Below, in pieces: positions 13,118-25,200 of a DNA stretch of 64,000 nt. Numbering within the stretch: the first letter of the stretch is position 1; every line of letters starts with the position of its first letter. This DNA comes from Brasenia schreberi (taxonomy: Eukaryota > Streptophyta > Magnoliopsida > Nymphaeales > Cabombaceae): contig JAYKKT010000073.1 in the NCBI GenBank assembly GCA_036023115.1, positions 13,331,001 through 13,395,000 of the forward strand, written 5' to 3'. The position numbers and the translations under genes are program-made. The notes beneath the pieces were generated by a model. That model ran no database searches. It was not told where the DNA came from and saw nothing but the letters and a program-made list of their open reading frames with translations.

Positions 13118-14760
13118 TTATGCAATATGCTGAATAACGTCTACACTATCATCATATATGAAAATCCATTCATATATGTAATGCTTACGTGCTACCTCTT
13201 TAAAGCACTGTCTGTGAGCTTCATGCCACCACTCTTTCCCTTGTTCTTCTAGTGCACTAATGACTCTGTACCAATAATTTCCATTTTCAATAACATTTAA
13301 ACAAACATTTATAAAGAGGCCCATAAAGTGTGGTATTATCTTTAGATATGTCGGTTCAAAGTTAAGTCGTTTGGAAATGTTCTTGTGAGAGAGGATCAAA
13401 ACTCCCTGAAAATGAACGGGTCAACCCATGAGATACATCACGTCCTTAACCACATGTACGCCCATGCCTACCTCTTTGCGAGACATTCCTATCTGCATGC
13501 TAACAAGTTGACAAGTCTCACCTCGTAATTTGATTAGATGGTTTCTCTTTAGAACGACAAATCAGTGGTTGTTATAGGGTAGTATACTTAGGACTCAACT
13601 GCTCATCTAAAATCTTAATAAGTTTATCACACTGGATAATTCAATAACTTCCTCCAAACGGTGTCCATAAATGTTTGTGTATCCTCTTCTACCTAATCGA
13701 CAATATATGGGGTGTCCTCCTCAATGTCTAGATTCTTCCAAAATGGATAAATAGTTGACAATTCTATCAAAATATCACATTTAAGCAGAAAGTTGAGCTC
13801 TTTGGCACAAGGTAGACCATGTCAACATCACAAATTACGACAATTCCTATATCTAAACCTACCATCTTCATATGATTATATTTTTTTATAATAAGTTGAA
13901 GAGTGCATTGTGATACTTTTTTGTAAAAGTTTACAACCAAATCTTCTTTTACGTTAATGTAATGCATGGTTAGAGTTTTTCATTCCTTAAATGACTTCTT
14001 CAATTCTATAATTTGCAACTATATCAATGAATGTAATTCTTTTCTAATTGTGTCAAATTTGTAAGTTGAGGTACCAATGAACCCTTTAATCGTTTCGTAT
14101 GTACTTTCTACCCTAACAAATATGAATATACAATCATTATACATTTGAAGAAAACAATATGAATGCATTGAAAAACAAATTCATATACCTATTAGTAGTA
14201 TAAGTACTATAATGAATTACTCTATCTATCACAGTAAAAAAAAATCCCTCTTTTTATGGGTTCAAATTTCTCTTTAACGTAGGAGAGTAGGGCTAGTAAT
14301 TTCCTCTACTTCAATTCCATTATATTTACTGCATCCTTGTAACTGAACTCATCTAATGAGTAGACTACTTTCCTCCAACTTATAACAAACATATTTATCT
14401 CTTTATTCATTGTCAAGTTTACAATAAATGCTTCAATATTAGAGAGTGATAATCATATTCACTACATGAAACTTTCAATATCCATCCACTCCATCATCTC
14501 CTCTTAATAACAAATGGCAATTGACCTTCTTAGTACTCGTCCATCTAGTTCTTTCAATATCAATATTTTGATTTTGCTTATACTTTAAACTCCTTTAACA
14601 TCCAAGTCATACTTTGCTTATTATACCTTTACTCTTTCGAACGATTAATAACCATAACCATATTATGTTTCCTCCCAACTAATGTTAAATAATCAATAAG
14701 TTCATTACGACTCCGACACATATCGTTTGTCACAAACACAAGGGAATAGTAATGTCTTTC
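13118..14760 (-). pseudogene. Decayed Mutator-like transposase with SWIM and OTU-like regions
   Basis: Read on the minus strand from high to low coordinates, fragments follow the order of plant Mutator-like element (MULE) proteins. At about 14750-14640 is an N-terminal block (RNELIDYLTLVGRKHNMVMV). At about 14110-13990 is a block like the one before the SWIM finger (RVESTYETIKGFIGTSTYKF, then a HSLI-LQIIELKKSF run). At about 13840-13790 is a frameshifted SWIM-like GLPCAKEL. At 13399-13118 is an OTU-like block (IPHFMGLFINV, then ENGNYWYRVISALEEQGKEWW), in which the catalytic Cys of the usual DGNC motif has been lost. Frames change and stops intervene, so the element is dead. Termini were not found. 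The family call is from motif memory. Confidence 0.55.
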
Positions 14761-16182
14761 AATGTCAACTACAAAGTACAACCTAGTTTATATATATTAG
14801 AGAGAAAGAAAGAAGGGTAGTGATAAATGCATAATGTCTTTCAGTGTATAATCTTGTATAAACATCTTCACCGTCTAATTTTTTAAATGAATAATTAAGG
14901 TGATAAAACAAAAAGTATTTAATGCACCAAAGTATAACAATACAAAACACTTATAATTCAAATCTTTGTTGTTGATTGACATTAAATTGTTCATGTCAAT
15001 CAAACAGTAAAAATGTATATAAAATATTATGCACTAAATAGCGTTATGTATTTACCACTATCTCTATCTATCTATCTTTATTTACATATATGCCTTCAAA
15101 TGGCATGGTAACGACCAAATCATGAAATAGTTGTCGCAGAGGATTTCATATACGGCACAATTTAGTTACTAGGTCTCCCATGGATTGGGGCACAAGGCCC
15201 TCAAGTGGGGTAATCGAAGGGCTTATGCGTTCCCTTTAGACGGGGGAAGTGCTGGCTAGTGATTACTTCACATTGGCTTCTAGTTTATGGCATTGGAGAA
15301 AAAGTACTTCTTACTTCGGCACGGCTTTACTTTATTGCACAAAATAATGGTCTTTAAATTTGAATCAATGTGAAGCTGAAGAGAGGGAAATGTCATCATC
15401 ATGAAACGCACATGCACGTGAATCTCTTGAAGATAATGGTTGTGGGGCTCAATGGCTAATCTGAGAACTTTTTATTGGGAGCTGTTTGATACAAGGGGCC
15501 ACTACTCTGTACAGGAACCGCATTCCCAGGCCCATGAGCAATCCAGTATTGAACCCTTGATCTAGTACCAAAGATACAAACTGCAGACCAGCGTGATATA
15601 CCCCCACTTAGGCTTAGGGTAAAGAAAAGGATACTGACTGTTCGGGAATAAAGAAAGGACTGAATTGGAGCCCTTGCAACAGACTCATCTGACCCTAACA
15701 CAAGCACCGATGAACAAACTAAAAGAAGCCGAGGAATAGCTGCTCGTTTAACTGCAGAATTTTATGTACTGCACCTTTACCATTTTGGCAAGAACCTGGC
15801 TGAAATTTTGCCATATGAATAAGCTCTAAATATAAGCACACACCTACACAGGCGGGCTCGCATGCACACTCACATTGAAACTGGAGAATGAGAATCATTG
15901 ACTTGGTTTGATAAATATTGATAAAACATTTAGGATGTACCAAAATGAGGTGACAACCTTTACAGTCATTATAAAATGTACCAAGCCCTATCTGAATATA
16001 GAGCTGAGACAACAAAGGTCCACCCAAAAGGCAAGGGTGGAAATAAACAAGTGCCTCAACATGGGCACTTCTACAGACAAAACCCATTGCACATAATCAC
16101 ATATGTATGAGAGCGGATGCGCTAAAAAATACCCAAAAATACGACACACAAAATCACGTTTGTATATGGAATGCTACTCTAA
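14761..16182. other. 3' flank of the SUVH4-like gene; no other gene seen
   Basis: The stop codon of the SUVH4-like gene is at 16183-16185 on the minus strand, so the adjacent lower coordinates should hold its 3' untranslated region. A minus-strand AATAAA (plus TTTATT) occurs at 15471-15476. The minus frames at 15719-16087 and 15456-15707 have no domain and are probably untranslated sequence. A TCTATC simple repeat lies near 15060-15076. Confidence 0.45.
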
Positions 16183-16296
16183 CTAATAGAGGCGCTTTCT
16201 ACAATCAGCTGTTCCGCAGTAACACAACATTTTCTTCACGTTACCATCTGGTCCAACAACGCTATCAAGCAGATAGTTGTAGTCATATGTGAGTTC
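16183..16296 (-). CDS. SUVH4: SUVH4-like exon: end of SET and post-SET, with stop codon
   Basis: The exon follows a TTATCCAG acceptor and runs 37 codons to TAG at 16185-16183. It starts with [12 protein letters not shown], which holds the catalytic tyrosine region of SET, and ends with [13 protein letters not shown], the post-SET CxCx4C zinc-binding cysteines at the extreme C-terminus, as in SUVH4. It starts in phase 0, matching the previous exon. Confidence 0.88.
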   Translation of the reverse strand, partial: ELTYDYNYLLDSVVGPDGNVKKMLCYCGTADCRKRLY

Positions 16297-19200
16297 CTGG
16301 ATAAGAACCAGCTTAGTACTGCAAGACCTCTTCTACAACAAACTGATAGCAATACTCTATTTATCTTATTCTTCTGGAAAGAGATAATAAAATTCCAATG
16401 AAAAACACAATATAACAATATATAGAGGGAGTATTAGCTGCATAATGTAATAAAAATGCAAACTACAAAGGTATAAGAGTATATTTGATTCATATCTCCA
16501 CCGTCAATCTCAAAAACCGAATGGTGGAGATGTTTGTATAAGATTATGCACCAAAACACATTATACAGCTAAGACTCTTTATATATATATGAACAACAGT
16601 ACACAGAATGGTAAGTGAGTAGGTCCACCAATCAATAAATGCAATGGAACCCATCCATTTACAATGTACATGCACCATACATAATGATCATCTCAGATCA
16701 CAGAAAAAACTAATCAAGGTTATGGTGCAGATCCTAAAGAAGTTATAAGCAACTAAAGAGACACAAAGAAGAGAGGAAAATATAAGCCACCCCTTCCATT
16801 TTTCCTCCCACTTGTTTGTCTCATGAAATCAATCTCCTTTAAGGATAGAAATTTACTATCGTGGAGGTTAGGTTCCATCTAACTAACTGAACTTCCACTA
16901 CGTTATATGAAGTATCATGGAAAACATAGATGTCAACCCAAAAAACACTGAAATTTAAATGTAGAAAAGAAGCGCTCGGTCCACCAGAGATACTACCAAT
17001 TCCCACTCTGTAAACCTGAAGGGAAATTGTCAAGAAGCAAGAAGAATATTATGGAAACAGATAGGTGGAGCCAAGGCACCAACCAAAACCAAAGCCAAAT
17101 CTTTTCCCGCATACTAAAACCATTATGTGATCACTGCTCACTGCTCCCACGATGCGGGAAGTTGTGTTGCCTTGTTCTCGTTGCGGGACTTAACCCAACA
17201 CCTTACGGCAAGTTTTCTTTTCCCACTCCATTTGTTGGTCAAACTCAGAGAAAACTGGAATGGTACCTCACAGTGGTCTATGCCAACTAACTCTACTCTA
17301 CCGGAGACACCACTTAAGGAAGCCATCACCAGAGGATAAGAATGTAGAGACCACCCATCTCATTACCACGACCTCCTTTTGTAATAAAGAGAATATTGAA
17401 CCAAGGGTAAATAAATTAATAAGCTTGGACTGTGTATCAACGGTCAACCCCCAGTAGAAGGTTCCATTGAAACAATTAGTTATTTCAGTGCGGAGCTATC
17501 GGTAGTCAGATCTAAGATTAGCTTGTGATATGAGCTTCTGTCATCTTATCCTTGAACTAGACTCCAAAGCCATTGCGGACATACTTCTGGATGGGAAAAC
17601 TGGAAGATGCTCAACCCCTTCTTTTCATTTTTGTCATTGAATTCTTATAATATAAGCTGGTGCTATACCAGTACCAGATACGTATAAGTAAACAACAAAA
17701 TAGGTGCAGACCCATTTTTTTACTCACATGGCCGCAGAGGTTTCTCTCGGCCCAACACTCTTGGGGGTATCTTGAGTTACCCACGAATTTCTTATTAGAA
17801 AAAGAATCATGGGCTTCATTTTGAATTTCAATCAATTTCAAAAAGAAAAAGCAGCTCTTTGAAATTCAAAGTGTTATTTTCTTATTTAGATGTAAAGCTA
17901 CTCAATAATGACCCTCAATAATCAGGATTATGTTTTATTGTTTACTTCCCATACTTTGGAGGTGTACCTCTGCCTCCTGTGTTACCGTCTGATATCTTGC
18001 ACCTTCTCATTCGAGCCCCATATGCCAACCCTCCCAACATCCAAACTACCTTAAGCATATTTCTCACGTTATCTTCCATCGATGTTGAACCAACTCTTTT
18101 CCATGTTTCGGATCTGGTTTTTGCTTGTATATGCATTCATGAATTTATAACATCTTTCTTTCCTATGGACATCTTCTTTTCATGTTGATGGTTGATTGTC
18201 CAACATTTCCCTTTATGTACATAGCTTAAGGTGCAGGTCCTAGCCAAACTGCCTAGTACCTTTCAGAAAACGACAAGGTCACAAACTATATATGTGTGGT
18301 ACTTCATGAATATACAAAGACTGAGTAGCTACATGAAGGTAACTAAAATTTTCAAAAAGTAAACAAAGGGAAGCACAAAAGTTTCCTTGTAAAATCTCAG
18401 GTGAGGCCGAAGCATTGGGCTCCCAAGAAAAGCCTAAGCAAGTATTAAACTGTGCTTTAGATAACAAGAATCATGAATCTACAAAAGCTTTGACAAGAAT
18501 TACCTGAAGTGGGGGTATATTGTCAGCCGCAAACAGCATAACCTTTGCAAGTTTCATATCACGATGAGAGCTTAAAACACATTGAACAAAGAGATTTGGC
18601 TCACAGCTATGGTTGATAAATCTTGTGAAATTGCCAACTGATCCAGCATCAAGACAGTAGTCTGGTAAAATTTCTGATTTCTTTTCGTCCACCCAATCTG
18701 GTGGAGGAGCAATGTGCTTTGACACATCTCCAAATCGCCTCTACAACGAAATGTGAAAAAAGAGAGGAGATGAAGCACCCATTAGAAAATAGCATTTTGT
18801 ACTTTTGGAAACAGAAGAGAAAATTGCAAAGCAAAATGACTTATCATTTGTCACCTTACGTTCATTTTGAAGGATGCTTAGCACCATAACATATCTAACC
18901 AATGTTAGCCGTATCTCACCGTATCGATACATATCGTATTATGGGTCCCATGATACAATACGATAATCTATATCGCAAGATTAAGGTTATCGTGCCGTAT
19001 CGTCGAACGATACAGGTGATACGCCTAGGGACTCTTCCCTAGCAGAACAGAAACCTGCATTTTTATGGGTTTCTGAGGTTTGTTCATGGCTACAAGCCTT
19101 CCTCCTGTGGTTCTCCCCCTCCTTGGTGTTCAAGGCCCCCAAAAAAAATACGGTGTTTGTGCAAGCCTCCTAACTCGGATTGTGTTTCTCGGATTTTTTT

Positions 19201-22200
19201 CTTTCTATTTATTGTTTTTGATGTTATTTGTATTTTTTTAATGATAAAATATGAAATTATTAAGTGCATAGATATGATTTTTATTGCATTCATGAAATGG
19301 GAGACACTATATTGAGTGTTATGTGAAGATTGGGGATTTATGAAGTGCTTTTATTTTCAGGTTTTTTATTGAATTGAGGTGCTCAATTGAGATGGCAGGA
19401 AGGAGTGTTAGGGACTCTCAATCTCGGTTGATCTAGTATGGTAGTGGGGTACAACAATTCAGGGTTCCAGATTAAAGATCATATGTTTGTTTTGTGAGAA
19501 GGTGGTTAGTGGTGGAATTATACAATTGAAAAACCACCTAGTAGGTCTTATAGATAAACTTCATATCATTGAAGAAAAATATTACTTACAATGTACGGCA
19601 GATTGGGACTTTGTTATCACAATATAGCTTCATAGGTCCTTACTCAACGCCCTTTTATTTCTTCCATAACTCGTTTTAGCCATAGCACTTCACAAATTCC
19701 ATTTGCCATTGCTCTAACTCGCTTCTGCACTACTTCTTGCTACTACATTCTATTTTTTACTTCTCCAAGTGACAAGATTACCCCAAACATAAGTACAATA
19801 ACTAGAGGTTGATTTCCTATCAATTTATAGATCCTGCCCAGTCAACATCAAGTGTAGACTTCAATCCCTCTTTGTTGATTTTTCTTTGAAGAATAGACCT
19901 TTTTCCGAGTACTTTTCAAATACCTCAAGATTCGGTAGACAACTTCTAGATGTTCCTCATAAGGAGAATGCATGAATTGATCGACCACACTAACCGCAAA
20001 TGCTATGTCTGGCCGGTGTGAGAAAGATAGATCAACTTACCAACTAGTTTTTGGTACCTTGTGGTGTCGACTAGAACCTCTTTTCACCATCTCCAAGCCT
20101 TTGATTTGCTTCCATTGGTGTTTCAATGGGTTTGCAACCACTCATCCTCGTCTCCTTCAATAGATCAAGTATATATTTCCTTTGTGAGATCACAATTCCC
20201 TTTCTTTGTTCGAGCCACCTCCATGCCAAGAAAATATCTCAAGAGATCCCAAATCTTTGATTTCAAATTCTAATGCTAAGCATTTCTTCAATCTCTCCAT
20301 TTCATCAACATCATCTCCGTAAGGATAATGTCATCTACATAAACTATCAAAACTATAACTCTTCCTATAGGTGAGAACTTCATAAACAGAGTATGATCAA
20401 TTTGACCTTGAGAATATCCTTGTTTCCTTATAGATTGAGTAAATTTATCAAACCATGCTCTAGGTGATTGTTTGAGCCCATACAAGGATTTTTTCGATTT
20501 GCATACCTTGGAACCATACTTCTTATCAAAGCCGGTGGAGATTCCATGTACACCTCTTCTTCTAGGTCTCCATTCAAGAATGCATTCTTGACATCTAATT
20601 GTTGTAGTGGCCAATCCAAGTTTGCAACAACCGATAAAAGTACTCTGACAAGATTGAGCTTGGCTACAGGTGCAAATGTTTTAGAATAATCTATGCCATA
20701 TGTTTGAGTGAACCCTTTTGCAACCAATCGCGCTTTATATCTTTCTAAGGTCCCATTTGAATTATACTTGACCGTAAACACCCACTTGCATTTCTTATAC
20801 TTCAGAATATCTTTGGGTGGCTGGTGGTTCACACTCTCATTGTCAACTATCTCAGGATACTCCCCCTCACTAGGAACTAGTGGAAGTACACAAGGAGAGG
20901 TAGAAGTTTCCATGGAAGGAGAATAATAAGGTTGAAGTTCAAAGAAAGTAACATCCCTGGAAACATATAGTTTTTGACGCAATGAATCATAACATTTATA
21001 ACCCTTTTGAGAGGTCGAGTAGCCCAGAAAGATACACTTATCAGACTTTGCAGCAAGTTTATCACGATTAAGAAGAGGAATATGTATAAAGCAGGTACAC
21101 CCAAAGGTACGAGGAATAAGATGGAATGATTTGGAGTCTTTATTAAGAGTTTGAATAGGACTCTCCCCCTAAAGAGTATGACTGGGCATCCGATTGATAA
21201 GATAAATCGCAGTAAGGACAGCTTCACCTCAAAAGAATTTGGGAACATGGCTTTGAAGGAGAAGGGTTCGAGCAACTTCAAGAATATGACGATTTTTCCG
21301 TCCAGCAAGACCATTCTGCTGAGGGGTGTACGGACAAGTAGTCTGATGAACAATGCCCTGGGCTTGGAGATAGTTGGCTAACTGAGTCCCAACGTATTCA
21401 CCCCCATTATCAGATCGAAGAATTTTAACAGTTGCATGAAATTGAGTAGTAATAAATTTATGCACAATGGGAAAAAGAGAAGCAACTTCAGACTTAGATT
21501 TCATTAAGTACACGATGGTAAGTCGGGTACAATCATCAATGAATGTTACAAAATACTTATGACCAAACAAAGAGTTGACTGGACTAGGACCCCATACATC
21601 CGAGTGAATAATTTCAAAAGGTTGAGAGCATCGAGAATCACTTATGGGATAAGAGACCCGTTGGTGTTTCCCAAGTTGACAAACTTCACATTCAAATGGA
21701 TATTTATTGGATTGGACTCGAAACTGAGGAACAACATATGGAATTTTAGACACAGGGAGATGACCAAGACGATAATGCCAAAGACGAAGATCTGCATCGG
21801 AAGTAGGTGTAGCGAAGACACTGCAGGAGGTGGAAGGCAGAGATGAGTCTTTAAGAATGTATAATCCTCTTTATAATTTACCATGTCCAAAGATTTTCCC
21901 CGTCTTCGATCCTGAAATACACAGCCAGTAGGATGAAAAGTTACGCAACAATTCAAGGTACGAGTTAAAGAGCTGACGAAAAGAAGATTGAGCGGAAAAC
22001 TGGGAACATGATATACAAATGATAAATCTGAAAGACATGTAGATACACTGCCCTGTCCAATCATATATGTGAAGGATCCATCTGCCAATTTAATAGGTGC
22101 CTGTTCTGTAAGATTTTGGTAAGTGGAAAAATATGTGGAGTCTCCAACCATATGGTCTGTGGCCCCTGAATCAATTATCCAAGTTTTGGAAGGGGAAGAA

Positions 22201-25200
22201 GATAAATGAGTACCCGTGACAGTATGTGTAGCCTGAGCAATGGTAGTGTGGTTGGGGGAAGCAGATGGTTGTGCAGAGAATCGCTGTTCAAGACCCTCTA
22301 TGAGTTTGAGAATCTCTTGAATGCCCTCAGTGCTGGGAGTGGAACTGTCGGCAGAGTGGACTGATGGATTCCGAGAGCGATAGTAATCGGGTTTACCATG
22401 TAATTCCCAACAGTGATCTCTGGTATGACGCGATTTGCCACAATGGGAGCAGACAAGTTTATTTCGATCTTCGGAAGTGAGTCGTCCACGGCCACGTCCA
22501 TGACTGGGGATACCCCCTCTGCCAAGAAAATGTGAACTGTCATCTCGAACTTGAAGGGCATGTTGATCTGGAGTAATAATCTCATCCTTCTCAAGATTGC
22601 GGCGGTCTTCTTCTCTGATTAATAATGAGTAAACAGTGCCCAAAGATGGAAGTTCGTCTCTGCCTAAAATATTCAGTTTTAGTGATTCAAATTCTGGATT
22701 TACACCCCACAATAAATCAAAGACTTTCTTCTTTTCAATCGCAGCCTGTCGTTCAGAATGACAAGTAGAGCACTGGATATTCATATAGTAGAAGAGTTCA
22801 TCCCAAAGACCACGGAGATTAGCATAGTATGTACTAATAGATCGATTGGCTTGTTTGCACTTTCTAATTCGCTCCAGAATCTCATATTCTTTTGCAACAT
22901 TCTTCTTTCGGGAATAAGCCTCGACGACAGCACACCATATGGCATGGGCAGAATCTAAAAACATAAAAGTTTTGGCAATGGAGGGAAGCATGGACTGGAG
23001 CAACCACGAGAAGAGTAAAGCATCTTCTCTTTTCCAGGTGGAATAAAGACTGTCAGTGGGCGTGGGAATAAAGGATTGACCCATCAAATGTTCCCATCTC
23101 CCCCTTGCTATAATGGCGAGTTCCACAGAGCGTGCCCATTCCATGTAATTACGGCCATCCAATTTAGTTGAAGTGATCTGAGTATGATCAAGTTTATCAA
23201 AGAGACCAAAGGATTCACCGATATGAGAAGGAAGGTCAATACCTTTACCCTTGTCAGCCATGAAAGAGGAACGGAGAAAAAAAAAATGCAGCAAATGTGA
23301 TGGTGCAAGCTTCACAAAACGCAACCCCCTAGGGCAGCCACAAAATACTGAATGTGGCGAAGACGAAGAGTAGAGGTGACAAAGGATCCCAGGCAGTAAA
23401 GAAGAAAAGGGGCCAAGACGAAAACACAAAACCAAAAAAGATGACGTTGAGGGCGATGACAATGGGTCACGCAATGATGATGATACCACAAAATCAACTG
23501 AGGCTGCTGGTCGCTGACATCCGATATCACAAACAACAGGCGTTCTTGACACAAGCAGGCTATCCACGATGCCAATATGGCATGACGTGACAATGTGGGG
23601 ATCAAACAAGCAGGCACCTTCTTAACACAGACAGAATTTCTGTTACACGGCATCAAAGGGATGCTGGCACACATAGAAACTTAAACAAAGAGAACCTGGA
23701 CGTCTGATACCATTTTACAGATAAACTTCATATCATTGAAGAAAAATATTACTTACAATGTACGACAGATTGGGGACTTTCCTCCAATCTGCCTCAAGCC
23801 CAAAAAACCGGCTGTTTCTGTGCAACTGTCCCCCACACTTTCTTGATGCTTCTCTCTAACCCTAATCCCTTATTAATACCCTATCTAACTTAATTTCCTA
23901 ATCTACCCCTACTATAAATTAACTATTTCTAGGATGACATAAGACTCAAAACTACAAACTGACATAAGACATTACATTACTTGACTCTCATTACATGCTA
24001 GACGACTTTCCTTAACAGTAGGGACTAGAAAAGAAGTTGCTCCTTGCATGGGCAGAGTTAGAAGTTTGACAAAAGGCACTAAATGACAATGTCTTTAGAT
24101 GATTGAGAGTATACATGAGAAGAGACAACAAAAGGATGTTTTAGGAAGATAATGATGATGCAATTGGATTGACTGATAGTATTACTTTAGATGCCAGAAC
24201 AAAGATTGGTAGTAGTTCTCGTCCATCAAACAGGAGAAAGAGAACTGCTGAAGATTTTGCAAGTGGAAGTGATAGAAGAGGAAGCGCAAGGAGTAGAAGA
24301 AGAGTTTCTTCTAGCATACATTTATTTTTTCCTCCTAACACTATTTATAGTACTCAACCTGGAATTCGTGTTGCTATCGCTTCAGAACAATTGTATGATC
24401 AGGCAGACCTTGTAGTGGGTAGATGGTTTTATGATGCATGGATTTCATTTACTGCAAACAATTTTCATTTTCAAGCAATGACAGATGCAATTGCTAATAT
24501 TAATTTAGGATACAAGATGTCCTCTTATCAAAAGTTGAGAGAAAAGTTATTAGATAAGACCGTCATTAAAGTGAAAGAATATTGTTTGACTTTAAGATAG
24601 TAATGAAAGGAGACAAGATGCACTATCATGGTAAACGGATGAACAGATAGTTAAGAAAGGACCTTGTTAAACTTTCTTGTCTGCTGTCATAAAAGACTTA
24701 TGTTTTTGAGATCTCTAAACATGTCAGAAGAGATGCACACTGCAGAGATCATAAGGCAAGAGTTTGATAAGGTAATATGCGAGGTTAGGCTACAGAATGT
24801 AGTCAATTCATTACATAATGTAGCAAACTATAAAGCAACTGAGAAGGAGTTAGCAGATACTTATGGGACTTTCTATTGGACACCATGCCCAACCCATTGT
24901 TTAGATCTCATCCTTGAGGATATTGGTGAGATTGATGAGATAAAGGCAACAACTGAGTGTTGCCAAGATATCACCAAAATTATCAACAACCATGCCTTTG
25001 TATTGTGTATGATAGTAGATATATATATGATTCAAAGCTTCTTCGTATAACTGCAACTCGGTTTGTAATTAATTTCTTATCTGTACATAACATTGTGAGA
25101 AATAAGCAAGAAAGAAAATGTTCTCCTCATATGAATGACAATAATTTGCAGAGTTGCCTCAAAATAGAAAGTTGAGATTTCAGAGACAGTCTTTAGGAGT

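Larger units (their letters stand above)
19546..24017 (-). mobile_element. Ty1/copia LTR retrotransposon (element 1), nested in the hAT
   Basis: The 5' LTR is 23713-24017 (minus strand, starts TGTTAAGG). Directly next to it is a primer binding site TGGTATCAGACG (plus-strand 23701-23712), complementary to initiator tRNA-Met. Coding order on the minus strand is gag, CCHC knuckle, protease, integrase, reverse transcriptase and RNase H, the copia order. The 3' end carries an internal deletion that leaves only 63 bp of the 3' LTR. The 5-bp duplication GTAGG flanks the whole element. The LTR ends next to the primer site in AAAA rather than the usual CA. Confidence 0.9.

Noticed and set aside
15719..16087. 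122-codon minus-strand ORF as a gene
   Set aside because: It lies just behind the stop of the SUVH4-like gene, has no domain, and is best explained as 3' untranslated sequence.
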